37,500 bases of DNA from Neolewinella lacunae (GTDB lineage: Bacteria > Bacteroidota > Bacteroidia > Chitinophagales > Saprospiraceae), in contig NZ_JACSIT010000076.1 of the NCBI RefSeq assembly GCF_014349155.1, positions 1 through 37,500 of the forward strand, given 5' to 3'. This document shows positions 1-8,544 of the stretch, in pieces. Position 1 is the stretch's first letter. Each line of letters opens with the position of its first letter. Both the position numbers and the translations under genes were made by a program. Below the pieces are notes generated by a model. That model was not told the origin of the DNA and did no database searches. It was given only the letters and a program-made list of their open reading frames with translations.

Positions 1-321
1 AAAATAACCGACTCCAGCAGTATGCTTGCCACTCTTACTCAGGTATGAGGGGTCGAGAGCAATGATACGGTTGGGGCCTAAAAACGGCTCGCTCAACTCT
101 CTGTTGAAGCCCAGCCAATCCATGCGTTTACCAAAGTGCTTACGGTAAGTGAACTCAGAATATTCGCCTTGACGACCTAGGTTGACAAAGTTCCGTCGGC
201 CAATCATTGAGGGCCACAAAACGAAAAGATGGAGCAAAAAGCGGTAGCGCCATGCGGAAATACCAGGAAGTTTTTGCAAAATTGAGGCGACGAGGATTTC
301 GATCTTCGTTGGGCAAGTCAT
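1..321 (-). CDS. DDE transposase, N-terminal part (gene runs off the window)
   Basis: The minus strand from 321 to the window edge is an uninterrupted 107-codon frame starting at ATG 319-321; the C-terminal part lies outside. The protein has an N-terminal helical segment (LPGISAWRYRFLLHL, residues 18-32), then an N-L-G-R-Q-G-x-Y motif, and near residues 86-106 the segment IIALDPSYLSKSGKHTAGVG. That last block matches the first catalytic aspartate region (here Asp90) of a Bacteroidota transposase group related to IS4, in which a D-P-S-[YF]-[IL]-x-K-S-G-K motif precedes a conserved Gly-rich stretch. An upstream in-frame TGA lies near 389, and no earlier ATG follows it, so 321 is the best start. 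The insertion-sequence end between 322 and 414 could not be fixed because the partner inverted repeat is outside the window. The family assignment is moderately certain; the transposase call is firm. Confidence 0.85.
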   Translation of the reverse strand, partial: MTCPTKIEILVASILQKLPGISAWRYRFLLHLFVLWPSMIGRRNFVNLGRQGEYSEFTYRKHFGKRMDWLGFNRELSEPFLGPNRIIALDPSYLSKSGKHTAGVGYF

Positions 322-414
322 ATCTGTACGGTGTAAGGAACCAACAAGATAGGGCTTGCCCTCTTTATATGCATACTTTGCTAAAGTGTTGCCTCAAACC
401 GTAGCGGACCATTG

Positions 415-1539
415 TTAATTGGATAAGATATTAGAAAGCAGCGTCCTGCTGTCGTTTATTTCCTGTTTCCCCAGGGTGGCTTCCAGCGTATCCCACACGC
501 GGTGCAACTGCGGCCCCGTAACCCCTAGGTTGAGCGCGATGCCGATATGGCCCCGCAGCATGGGCTCCACGCCGCCGAGTCCAACCAGGGCGCTGATGGT
601 GGTGATCTCGCGGTCGGCGTAGCTCAAGACATCGCGTTCGAAGAGGTCGGCAAAGAGGTGTTCCTTGAGAAAAAGGTCGATGATGGGGGCGAAGTCGCCG
701 TAGTCCGCACGGCCGGTGCTGGGGCGTCCGGTGAGGCTTTCCAGAATGGCTTTGCCGCGGTCGTACTTTGCTCCTTCACTTTGGATGGCACCTGCGTCCG
801 CGCCCATTACGTCCTCGATGCCTTGGGCCTGGCGTGCTTTTACCGTCTCCATCAGCGTCCGCAGGCCCTGAATGCTGCGCGGAAAACCGGTGTAAGCATA
901 GAGGTGGACGAGAATCTCCTTGCATTCATTGACCGTCATCCCGGCGTCGAGCGCCCTGCCTAGGGCGGGCCCCAGTTCCGTAAGATTACCCTTGGTGTTG
1001 AGGGCCGCGATGGTGGCGATGTGCTGGTAGCGCCGGGCCAGGGGGGTGGCCGCAGCGGCTAGTTTATTTTCGCGGGAGATGCCCGCGCTGTACTGCTCGT
1101 CGGTCACCGGCGCGCCCCAGAGCACCCGCCCCTCGGGGTGTTCTTTGGTGAGGGCCAACTGGACAAACCACTGGTCATTGGCCGCGCCGTGCCAGTGGGG
1201 CACGCCCGGGGGGCATTGCACCCGATCGCCTTTGCGCAGCACGCGAACCACTCCGCCCTCCTCCTGGTAAAAGCCCACGCCATCCAGCACCAACAGGGTT
1301 TGCCCGGCCGGGTGGCGGTGCCAGTTGCTGCGCGATCGGGGGGCAAAAACGACGTTGCCGATGGGCACCGGCTGTGTCTCGTCCGGAATCGTCAGCATCC
1401 GTTCCACCCACACGGGGCCGGTGAAATTGGCACTCTCGATTCGTTCCCCGGGCCCAAAAATGACGTTAAGGGAGTCGGGGATTTCTTGCGCGAACGCAGG
1501 TGCCGTGAAAAGAATGAGGAGCATGGGAAGGAAGCGCAT
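415..1539 (-). CDS. Secreted cupin / carboxymuconolactone decarboxylase fusion protein
   Basis: The 374-residue protein starts with a signal peptide (MRFLPMLLILFTAPAFA, cleavage before Gln18). Residues about 55-130 form a cupin barrel with metal-ligand candidates His74, His76, Gln80 and His115 (motif NWHRHPAGQ, then PPGVPHWHG). Two carboxymuconolactone decarboxylase/AhpD-like helical domains follow, about 150-240 and 280-365, the first carrying ALNTKGNLTELGPALGRALD and a CKEILVHLYAYTGFPR motif. Cupin-CMD proteins are common in bacteria, but their substrate is often unknown; here it would act in the periplasm. The linker between the CMD domains (residues 246-251, GADAGA) is encoded by a copy of the 18-bp dispersed repeat on the opposite strand. 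It follows the DUF5916 gene by 10 bp and is probably cotranscribed with it. Confidence 0.85.
   Translation of the reverse strand: MRFLPMLLILFTAPAFAQEIPDSLNVIFGPGERIESANFTGPVWVERMLTIPDETQPVPIGNVVFAPRSRSNWHRHPAGQTLLVLDGVGFYQEEGGVVRVLRKGDRVQCPPGVPHWHGAANDQWFVQLALTKEHPEGRVLWGAPVTDEQYSAGISRENKLAAAATPLARRYQHIATIAALNTKGNLTELGPALGRALDAGMTVNECKEILVHLYAYTGFPRSIQGLRTLMETVKARQAQGIEDVMGADAGAIQSEGAKYDRGKAILESLTGRPSTGRADYGDFAPIIDLFLKEHLFADLFERDVLSYADREITTISALVGLGGVEPMLRGHIGIALNLGVTGPQLHRVWDTLEATLGKQEINDSRTLLSNILSN
788..805 (+). repeat. 18-bp dispersed repeat, copy 1 (exact)
   Basis: Exact match to GCACCTGCGKCCGCGCCC with K = T. It lies inside the cupin/CMD gene in antisense orientation, encoding the linker residues GADAGA. 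Confidence 0.8.
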
Positions 1540-1549
1540 GGAAGAAAAA

Positions 1550-3799
1550 TTAAAGGTTGAGCCAGTAAGTGGCTTTGAGATTCAGCGAACGGAAAGAAGG
1601 CATAAAGGGCGTGGTGGCGTAGTTGTCGTTGTATACCAAATATAGGTCCGAGAGCGGTGCAAACCGCCACTGCAAGCGCGAATTTATGCCCAGGTTCTCC
1701 CGTTGGTTGCTGTACTGAAAGACAGTAGACCAGAAGAGGGATTTGTTGAAAGTAACGTCGAGCCGCGGGCTCAGCAACCAAAGGTTGGCGCTGGGGTAAG
1801 GATCGGGCAGCCGAATGCCGTCGTAATTGATGGCCACTGAGAGCTGGGCCCATGGCTGAAAGCGCAAGGCCGCCTCCACGCCGAAGGAGTACAGGTGGCC
1901 GTTGAAGAAGTTGCCCAGGGTAGTTTCCACCCCGTAGGTCATCCGCCGCGTATTGTTGGTGGTATAGGTGGCCTGGACCTGTCCGAAGCGGTAGTCTTGG
2001 TTGCCAGGCAGGGGCTCACCACCCGGAGTGCGGGTGGGGTCGAAGGGGTTGGCCAGGTAAATGTACTGGCTGGTGTAGCGGCCCTCGGCCACCGATCCGC
2101 CGCGAAAATTGAAGAGGTGGGCGTAGCGGATGGTATGGTCCGTACGTTGCCAATCCTGCGCTGGCCGCCAGAAAATCAGGCTGGTCAGGCGCGGACGGTG
2201 GGTGTTCAAGATGCCTTTTTTTGGGTAGAAGGTGTAGGCTACGCCGAGGCCGTTTTTGAAAATGCCCTTGCGCGGGACGAATCCCAGGTCGGCCTGAAAA
2301 TCCTCATCCACATACACGAAGTCGGCCAGGATATTCCAGTGACGGGTGTTGTAAGTGGTGGTGGCCTGCGTAGAAAAGTTCCCCTGGCTATTGTCGGGCG
2401 AAAAGGATTTGTGGGCGTAAAATTTCCCCGTCCAGGTATTGTCGGCGCTGGCCAAATTATAATCGATGCCGGCCACGCGGTTGTAATGCTCATCCGGCTC
2501 GGTGAAGCTGTACTTGCCGAAGGTTTCGCGGTTGACGAGGAAGGCCCCTACGGTAGAACGCTGAAATACCTTACGTTGTAGGGCGATCATAGCATTGTTG
2601 TTAGAGGCGATTTGGTTGGCCTCGTCGGCCGCCGTTTGGATGTTCAGCAAGCCGATGCGCCATTTGTCGTTGAGTTTCCCGCTCAGCCGCGCCCCAGCCA
2701 GGATCTGGTTTTCGATCAGGGCACCGGAGGAGTTGCGGGCCAGGCCAATCCGCCGGCTGAAGAAAGGGCTGGCGTCGCTGTAGATGCTGCCGAAATTGTC
2801 GAACAGGTCGTTGTTGTCAATGAAGAATTGCCGACGTTCGGGCAGCAGTACCTCAAAACGGGTCAGATTGGTAAAGAGAGCGTCTACTTCAACGTTGCTG
2901 AAATCGGGGTTTACCGTCAAGTCCAGATTGAGGGAGTTGCCGATGGCCACTTTGGCGTCTCCCCCAATGCCGATGTTGCTGGTGTTGTCGTCGGCCCGCC
3001 GGTCTTGGATGCCCAACACGTTGAGGTAGGGGATGATCGCGAGGGGGGTGCGGGATTTGCCGAGTGGCTTTTCAAAGACGAGCTCGCCCATGAAGGCGAG
3101 GCTGGAAAGGGGCTGATTTTGGGGCACGCGGACCCAGCTGCTCTGCTCGTTGGTTTGCAGGTTCCAGCGGTAGCTGCGGAAGCGCCAGCGGTCGGCTGCC
3201 TCGGGAAATTTGAGGGAGGTGAAGGGGATGGCAATTTCAACGATGTAGTGGTCTTTGTACATTCTGCTTTCGGTGCGCCACTTCACGTCCCAGGTAGTGT
3301 TAAAGACCGAGCCACCGTTGGAGACGAGGCCTTCGCGCTGTACGCCGTAGGGGGTTACGCCAAAGAAATAGGCGTTGGCCCCGTCGCGATAGGTATCGAA
3401 AAGGAGGGAAACGTTGTCGTTATTCGTGCCGCCAAAATCGCGGCGCAGCGAGGCCACGACGTATTTTCCGTTAGGCGATTCGGCGCGGATGGCGACGTAA
3501 AGGGTAGTCGCATCGTAGAGTACCTTTGTAAGGGTGGCGTGGCCAGCCTGCACGGAGTCGGTGGGAAAAAATTGCCAGTAAAAATCGGTCTGGTCGGCGC
3601 TTTCCCAGGCCGCCTCGTCGAGGATGCCGTCGAGCACAATAGGATCAGTGATGAACTTTACGGAGAGGGATTTTTCGGCGCTTTGGGCGGAAAGTAGGCC
3701 TACCAAGAGCCAGAGCAGGCTGATGAGGGCATAACGATTCTGGGCGCGGCCGCAGGTGCCGAGACGAGATAAAGGAGATTTGGGGGTCAAGAGCAGCAT
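1550..3799 (-). CDS. DUF5916 family protein with N-terminal CBM9-like domain
   Basis: This 749-residue protein has a CBM9-like N-terminal domain (about 45-245; KFITDPIVLDGILDEAAWES opening, then YDATTLYVAIRAESP) followed by a DUF5916 region predicted to be mostly beta strands up to the C-terminus TYWLNL. The family is typical of Bacteroidota and is thought to sit in the outer membrane as a beta-barrel; its biochemical role is not established. A hydrophobic signal-like segment (ALISLLWLLVGLLSAQ, 24-39) is preceded by an unusual 20-residue stretch that contains a copy of the 18-bp repeat read as GTCGRAQ. No other Met lies between residue 1 and the hydrophobic segment, so the long start at 3799 is kept. 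It is the first gene of a likely two-gene operon with the cupin/CMD gene. Confidence 0.85.
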   Translation of the reverse strand: MLLLTPKSPLSRLGTCGRAQNRYALISLLWLLVGLLSAQSAEKSLSVKFITDPIVLDGILDEAAWESADQTDFYWQFFPTDSVQAGHATLTKVLYDATTLYVAIRAESPNGKYVVASLRRDFGGTNNDNVSLLFDTYRDGANAYFFGVTPYGVQREGLVSNGGSVFNTTWDVKWRTESRMYKDHYIVEIAIPFTSLKFPEAADRWRFRSYRWNLQTNEQSSWVRVPQNQPLSSLAFMGELVFEKPLGKSRTPLAIIPYLNVLGIQDRRADDNTSNIGIGGDAKVAIGNSLNLDLTVNPDFSNVEVDALFTNLTRFEVLLPERRQFFIDNNDLFDNFGSIYSDASPFFSRRIGLARNSSGALIENQILAGARLSGKLNDKWRIGLLNIQTAADEANQIASNNNAMIALQRKVFQRSTVGAFLVNRETFGKYSFTEPDEHYNRVAGIDYNLASADNTWTGKFYAHKSFSPDNSQGNFSTQATTTYNTRHWNILADFVYVDEDFQADLGFVPRKGIFKNGLGVAYTFYPKKGILNTHRPRLTSLIFWRPAQDWQRTDHTIRYAHLFNFRGGSVAEGRYTSQYIYLANPFDPTRTPGGEPLPGNQDYRFGQVQATYTTNNTRRMTYGVETTLGNFFNGHLYSFGVEAALRFQPWAQLSVAINYDGIRLPDPYPSANLWLLSPRLDVTFNKSLFWSTVFQYSNQRENLGINSRLQWRFAPLSDLYLVYNDNYATTPFMPSFRSLNLKATYWLNL
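3742..3759 (-). repeat. 18-bp dispersed repeat, copy 2 (exact)
   Basis: Exact match on the minus strand with K = G. It is inside the first 20 codons of the DUF5916 gene, upstream of the hydrophobic signal segment, and is read as GTCGRAQ. Confidence 0.8.
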
Positions 3800-3906
3800 G
3801 GCCGAACGGGTAAGAATTGCTCGGCAAAAGTCTGGGATTAACCCAATAGGCGGATAACCCTGATTACGTTTGTGCTGACCTTGTTTACGGTAACTTGTGG
3901 CAGGCC

Positions 3907-4710
3907 CTAAATGCCATCTATTTTTTCTCCAAGCTGCTCGGTTGCTTTCAACTCTTTTTTTCGTACTTTCAGGTCTCGGAAGTAGCCGACGGTGCCAATA
4001 TCTACGTACAGGCCGATGCTGCCTTTTGGGTTGGCCCCTAAAAGTCGGTCAACCACAAAGGAAGAATGTTTCATGTTGTTGATGTACATCTCGGCAGTTT
4101 GACCGTTTACTTCCACTCTCATGGTGATCCATTCATTGAGGGCAACTGGCGCTGGCCCCTCGTATTTACCCGGTGCGGATTGGCGTAGAGTGGCAAACTT
4201 GGCGTGTGGGTAAGAAAAGTATTGGACGGTACGATTGCGCATTCCTTGGTCGTTTACCCTTCCCACTTTTGGGCGCAGGTAGATGGATTCAAAGGCCGTA
4301 TCGTCCTCATTTACGCGGAAGAAAATCCCAATAAAGCCTGCGATGCCGGGGTAAGGCGCAGGATCCTGGAGCTTACTGAGCATTTTGATCTCGATTGTTC
4401 CATTTTCAAAATCACTGAGCCCGATAAGTTTAGCGTAATGTGGTTCATCTACTGTGGCCTCCAAGTTGTTGAGGTCGAAAGGGATCGCGTTGAGGTCTCT
4501 CTCAATTTTCAGGACTTTTTTGCCCTCAAAGCGCAAAATTTCCCCAGTTACGTTATGTAGTTCGAAGGTTTGCTTTTTAAGGCGGAGTGTGCTCTGCCCG
4601 AAAACGCCAAGAGACAAAACCAATAAAAATAGGATATAGTACCATTTTATGGGCAACTGAGCGCCGGTGTGGAGAACGGTTACTAGGAAAGAAGGTAAGA
4701 ATGTTTTCAT
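3907..4710 (-). CDS. Secreted LamG/DUF1080-like beta-sandwich protein
   Basis: From the chosen start (ATG 4708-4710) the protein is 267 residues. A longer in-frame start at 4773 exists, but its first 21 residues are not signal-like, while MKTFLPSFLVTVLHTG followed by YYILFLLVLSLGVFGQ gives an export signal. The rest is predicted beta-rich: FENGTIEIKMLSKL, GIAGFIGIFFRVNEDD, EWITMRVEVNGQTAEMYINN and GSIGLYVDIGTVGYFRDLKV. These are the successive strands of a concanavalin-like sandwich as in DUF1080 and LamG domains, where the protein usually binds or cleaves carbohydrate. No catalytic residues could be assigned, so activity is unproven. It lies 96 bp downstream of the broken Crp gene, on the same strand. 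Confidence 0.65.
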   Translation of the reverse strand: MKTFLPSFLVTVLHTGAQLPIKWYYILFLLVLSLGVFGQSTLRLKKQTFELHNVTGEILRFEGKKVLKIERDLNAIPFDLNNLEATVDEPHYAKLIGLSDFENGTIEIKMLSKLQDPAPYPGIAGFIGIFFRVNEDDTAFESIYLRPKVGRVNDQGMRNRTVQYFSYPHAKFATLRQSAPGKYEGPAPVALNEWITMRVEVNGQTAEMYINNMKHSSFVVDRLLGANPKGSIGLYVDIGTVGYFRDLKVRKKELKATEQLGEKIDGI

Positions 4711-4806
4711 ACGGCACTTTGGACTAGAAGGCGAAAATTTTGGTGTGGCAAAGGTCAGGTATTTGCATGCCAATGAAGCTTAAGGTAGATTAATAAATCT
4801 ATAGGA

Positions 4807-5393
4807 CTATCCCTTGTTGCTGGCTAGCCTCTTACGGACAACACTGAGGAACTCGGGCGTTATGCCAAGGTAGGAAGCTACGTGTAAGTTGGAAATTCGG
4901 CCGAAGAGCAGTGGGTAGCGTTCGATGAAATCGAGATAGCGTTCTTCGGTACTGGAGCCTAGATTTTGCAACACTCTTCGTTGACTTGCAATGAGGGCAT
5001 TTTCGCTCAGGACTCTAAAGATACGGTTGAATCTAGGATAGCTGGTGTACAGTTTAATCTGGTTTTCCCTCTTGATTTGGTATACTGTAGATTCTTCAAG
5101 TGCTTCGATATTCAGAACACTTGGTTGCTGGGAGTAGAAGCTGTCCATGTCTAAAATCCACCAGTTCTCTGTGGCAAATTGAAGGTTGTGGTCTTTTCCA
5201 TTTTCATCAGTTTTGTACATTCTGAAGCAGCCATGTACTACGAATGAATTGTGCTGGCAAACGTCTCCTTCCCTTAAAATCAGTTGTCCTTTCTTGATTT
5301 TTTTTCCTCCAAGGCCGCCCGTAGAAAGGCCAACTCCTCGTCCGATAGCTGGAAGAAGAAGGAAAAGTAGGAAATGATGCGTTCAGGATTCAT
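4807..5393 (-). pseudogene. Crp/Fnr family regulator with a one-base frameshift
   Basis: Two minus-strand frames make one Crp/Fnr-type protein. The 5' part starts at ATG 5391-5393 (MNPERIISYFSFFFQLSDEE) and ends in SRKDN at a stop about 37 residues later. The remainder, in another frame, continues KKGQLILREGDVCQHNSFVV, then FRMYKTDENGKDH, the C-helix, and a helix-turn-helix ending ASYLGITPEFLSVVRKRLAS. The switch occurs at a run of eight A (plus-strand T8 at 5298-5291 region); nine would give a continuous reading frame of about 195 residues, the normal length for the family. It is therefore a recent pseudogene, a slippage-regulated gene, or a sequencing error. The intact downstream part starts at an internal Met (5220) and would lack most of the ligand-binding domain. 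It is divergent from the hydrolase gene at 5746. Confidence 0.8.
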
Positions 5394-5745
5394 ACTTGTA
5401 GGATTGGGTTTAAACGGGCTGCTACTATTTTTTAGGAAGCCGTAGAGCATAAGGCTTACGGGTAAGTATAATGGCTTTCCCACTTTTCAGGTACGTCATG
5501 TTGGCAAGTATAGGCTTTCTCTCCCGAAATCAGCACCTGTGGGTATGTGTTCTAAAAAGTCTCGTCCGAGTAGCCAATCACCTATCTGGCTGGGCAGTCA
5601 GCGAGCCAGAGAGGATTGAAAGGGGATTCCATCTTTGGGGTTGCCATAGAAGTGGGCCCTTACGGTAAGAGGGTACTTCAATCCGTTATTGGGGTAAGGC
5701 CACACACCAGACTCTTCCGACCTTTACAACCTCAAGCAACTGCTT
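5394..5745. other. Intergenic region between the divergent Crp-like gene and the hydrolase gene
   Basis: This stretch holds the promoters for the two divergent units. A 65-codon frame at 5471-5668 has no recognisable domain or signal and is not called. I saw no strong hairpin or repeat. Confidence 0.5.
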
Positions 5746-6888
5746 ATGACCACCAATAACGCTCTCCGCACGCAACCCCTGCATCTTTGGATGCGGGTCG
5801 GCTTTTACTTGATGCTAATAACGATGTTCACTGACTGTAAAGATGCCACCAGCTCAGCCCCTTCCGATGCTACTGAGGGCCTTTTGGCCATCAAAGAACA
5901 AGGCAGCTTTTTCGTCGGTGGCAGCGTAAAAACTGCCCCAGGCGTCTTCGATCCCATTGCGCATGGCTTTTTCAATCCCTCCAGCCAGGCTTCGGAAGGC
6001 CAGACCCTTCACGGCGACCACGCCTACGTGTTCTATCAAGTACCTGCCGACGCACGTGAGCATCCTATTGTCATGTGGCACGGCTACGGGCAGTTCTCCA
6101 AAACCTGGGAAACTACCCCGGACGGTCGGGAAGGCTTTCAAAACATCTTTCTTCGTCGCAACTGGCCAGTGTATGTGTTGGACCAACCCCGCCGGGGCCG
6201 CGCAGGCCGAAGCAGTGAGCCGGTGACCATTGATGCACGCCCCAGCGATCAACTGTGGTTTGGCATTTTTCGCCTTGGTGTATACCCGGATTTTTATCCC
6301 GGAGTTCAGTTCAAGCAAGATGCGGAAACGGTGGACCAGTATTTTCGGCAGATTACGCCCGATATTGGGCCCTTGGACATTGACTTGAATGTTGCTGCCG
6401 TAATTGAACTCTTGGAACGCACAGGGCCAAGTATCCTGATGACCCATTCCCACAGTGGTGGTATGGGGTGGTTAACGGCCCTGCGCAGCGATAAAGTAGC
6501 GGGCATAGTTTGTTTCGAGCCTGGCAGCAACTTCCCCTTTCCAGAGGATAAGGTACCAGAACCCATCAACTACCTCGGTGGGGTGCTAAGCGCAAGGGGC
6601 GTACCTGATGCCGACTTTACCCGCCTTACCAAGATCCCTATTGTGATTTACTACGGAGACAATATCCCCCGGGAACCATCGGGTAAACCCGGCGAGGAGC
6701 AGTGGACGGCCGCTTTGGCGATGGCGGAAAAATGGCGCGATGCCGTCAATGACCGTGGTGGAGACGTCTCCCTCGTATACCTGCCAGATGTTGGCATTAC
6801 GGGCAATACGCATTTTCCATTTTCTGATCTGAATAACCTGGAAATTGCTGATTTGGTATCCAACTGGTTAGCAGAAAAAAAATTATAA
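5746..6888 (+). CDS. Secreted alpha/beta hydrolase
   Basis: A 380-residue protein with an N-terminal hydrophobic segment (MRVGFYLMLITMFTDCKD, 16-33) that may be a lipoprotein signal with Cys31, although the FTDC box is weak. The alpha/beta hydrolase fold is shown by the strand HPIVMWHGYGQ with an oxyanion-type HG, VYVLDQPRRGRAG, and the nucleophile elbow THSHSGG with Ser237. Candidate acid and base are the Asp in IVIYYGDNIP and the His in ITGNTHFPF. This matches secreted esterases of the alpha/beta hydrolase family; the substrate is unknown. Only 10 bp separate it from the carboxylesterase gene, so the two are probably cotranscribed. Confidence 0.85.
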   Translation: MTTNNALRTQPLHLWMRVGFYLMLITMFTDCKDATSSAPSDATEGLLAIKEQGSFFVGGSVKTAPGVFDPIAHGFFNPSSQASEGQTLHGDHAYVFYQVPADAREHPIVMWHGYGQFSKTWETTPDGREGFQNIFLRRNWPVYVLDQPRRGRAGRSSEPVTIDARPSDQLWFGIFRLGVYPDFYPGVQFKQDAETVDQYFRQITPDIGPLDIDLNVAAVIELLERTGPSILMTHSHSGGMGWLTALRSDKVAGIVCFEPGSNFPFPEDKVPEPINYLGGVLSARGVPDADFTRLTKIPIVIYYGDNIPREPSGKPGEEQWTAALAMAEKWRDAVNDRGGDVSLVYLPDVGITGNTHFPFSDLNNLEIADLVSNWLAEKKL

Positions 6889-6898
6889 CTCAAGCATT

Positions 6899-8527
6899 AT
6901 GAAATATTTTTTATTCGCCAGCATCATTCTTTCCGTTTTCTTCGGATGCCAAGCTGCACCGAGAACGAAAAAAACACCCACGCTGCCGGTAGTTGAGCTC
7001 GTTCAAACGAGTGCTGGTCCTGTTCGGGGCGCCGAATCAGAGGGCGTACTCTCCTTTAAAGGTATTCCTTTTGCGGCTCCGCCAGTAGGCTCCCTGCGCT
7101 GGCGTGCCCCGCAGCCAGTGGCTACATGGACCGAAGAATACCGAGCATTAGAATTTGCGGCAGATTGCGCCCAAGCTGGCCGAGGAACACCCGGAACACT
7201 AGCAAATGGCTCTTCTGAAGACTGCCTCTACCTTAATTTATGGGTCCCCTCCGCTACAAACCAAGACGCAAAATTGCCTGTGATGGTTTGGATCCACGGC
7301 GGAGCCTTTGTATTTGGGAGCGGAAGCTCTCCCGCTTTCGCCGGGGAGGTGTTCGCGCGACAAAATGTGATTTTGGTAACGCATAATTACCGACTTGGCC
7401 GCTTGGGGCATTTTGCTTTCCCTGCTTTAAGTGAGGAGCATGCGGAAGAGGGGACGGGCAGTTATGCTTATATGGACCAAATCGCTGCCTTGCAGTGGGT
7501 GAAAGAGAACATCGCTGCTTTTGGTGGAGACCCGGGTAATGTTACCATTTTTGGCGAGTCGGCCGGAGGCGTCTCCGTACATTCCCTACTCACTATTCCC
7601 GCAGCAAAAGGCTTATTTCATAAGGCCATCAGCCAATCAGGCGGAGGACGCGATGGCGTGCTTACCGGCCGGCCATTACGGGAGAATGACGCAGATCGCT
7701 ATTACCCCGTTTCCGCCGAAACCATCGGGATAAACTTTGCCCGCAAGCACGGTATCAACGGCACCGATGCCGTAGCGCTCGGCCAACTTCGGGCGCTTGA
7801 CGCGGCAGAAATCATCGACAGCGGAATGGAATTCTACGGAGAAGAAAACATCCCTATTTATACTGGCCCTGTCCTCGATGGTAAGCTGGTTGTAGAAACG
7901 GCTGAAAGCGCCTACCTGGGAGGGCGGCAAGCTCGGGTCCCCCTCATCATCGGCTCCAATAGCGCGGAAGTGCCCGGAGGTTTTGTCAATGCCTCCTCAA
8001 AAGAAGAACTTTGGAAGCTGTTTGGGGCAATGGGCGCTGAGGCCCAAGCGGTGTATGATCCTGCAGGAACCAAGGAACTGGGCGAAGTCCTCACTAAAGT
8101 GAATACCGATAAAGTTTGGGCAGAACCCTCCCACTTTACGGCTGAAGCATGGGCTAAAGCTAAGCAAGCTGCTTTCGTCTACCGCTTTGGCTACGTGCCG
8201 CAAGTCCTTGATCAACGGCTCGTTTATGGGGCTCCCCATGCTTCCGAAATCGCCTATGTGTTTGGAAACCTTAATGCCCGGTGGGGTGTAGATACGGTGA
8301 CGAACGAAGACCAAGAAGTAGCAAAAATAATGAATACCTACTGGGCCAATTTTGCCAAAACCGGTAATCCCAATGGCGCAGGAGTCCCTCTTTGGCCAGC
8401 ATACGCCCCTCGCCAGCGCCAAATCATTGAATTTGAAAGGGGAGGCGCAGCAGTGGGAAAAACAGATACCACCACCACTCGCCTGGATCTGATCCGGCGG
8501 GCAGTGGAAAGCAAAGAACTACACTAG
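6899..8527 (+). CDS. Type-B carboxylesterase (para-nitrobenzyl esterase family), lipoprotein
   Basis: The 542-residue protein begins with a lipoprotein signal (ILSVFFGC, Cys18 or so). It has the type-B carboxylesterase hallmarks in order: GPVRGAESEGVLSFKGIPFA, SEDCLYLNLWVP, the oxyanion segment WIHGGAFVFGSG, the nucleophile elbow TIFGESAGGVS (Ser221), a Glu candidate in IIGSNSAEVPGG, and the His segment GAPHASEIAYVFGN. Length is normal for the family. Such enzymes hydrolyse carboxylic esters. With the neighbouring hydrolase and the downstream molybdenum oxidoreductase it suggests degradation of an ester or aromatic compound at the cell surface, but that is inference. Confidence 0.92.
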   Translation: MKYFLFASIILSVFFGCQAAPRTKKTPTLPVVELVQTSAGPVRGAESEGVLSFKGIPFAAPPVGSLRWRAPQPVATWTEEYRALEFAADCAQAGRGTPGTLANGSSEDCLYLNLWVPSATNQDAKLPVMVWIHGGAFVFGSGSSPAFAGEVFARQNVILVTHNYRLGRLGHFAFPALSEEHAEEGTGSYAYMDQIAALQWVKENIAAFGGDPGNVTIFGESAGGVSVHSLLTIPAAKGLFHKAISQSGGGRDGVLTGRPLRENDADRYYPVSAETIGINFARKHGINGTDAVALGQLRALDAAEIIDSGMEFYGEENIPIYTGPVLDGKLVVETAESAYLGGRQARVPLIIGSNSAEVPGGFVNASSKEELWKLFGAMGAEAQAVYDPAGTKELGEVLTKVNTDKVWAEPSHFTAEAWAKAKQAAFVYRFGYVPQVLDQRLVYGAPHASEIAYVFGNLNARWGVDTVTNEDQEVAKIMNTYWANFAKTGNPNGAGVPLWPAYAPRQRQIIEFERGGAAVGKTDTTTTRLDLIRRAVESKELH

Positions 8528-8544
8528 ACCAAAATCCAGCGACC

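Noticed and set aside
207..404. 65-codon plus-strand frame at the window start
   Set aside because: Opposite strand of the transposase gene, whose conserved motifs are clear.
5471..5668. 65-codon frame upstream of the hydrolase gene
   Set aside because: No signal, motif or suitable spacing to support translation.
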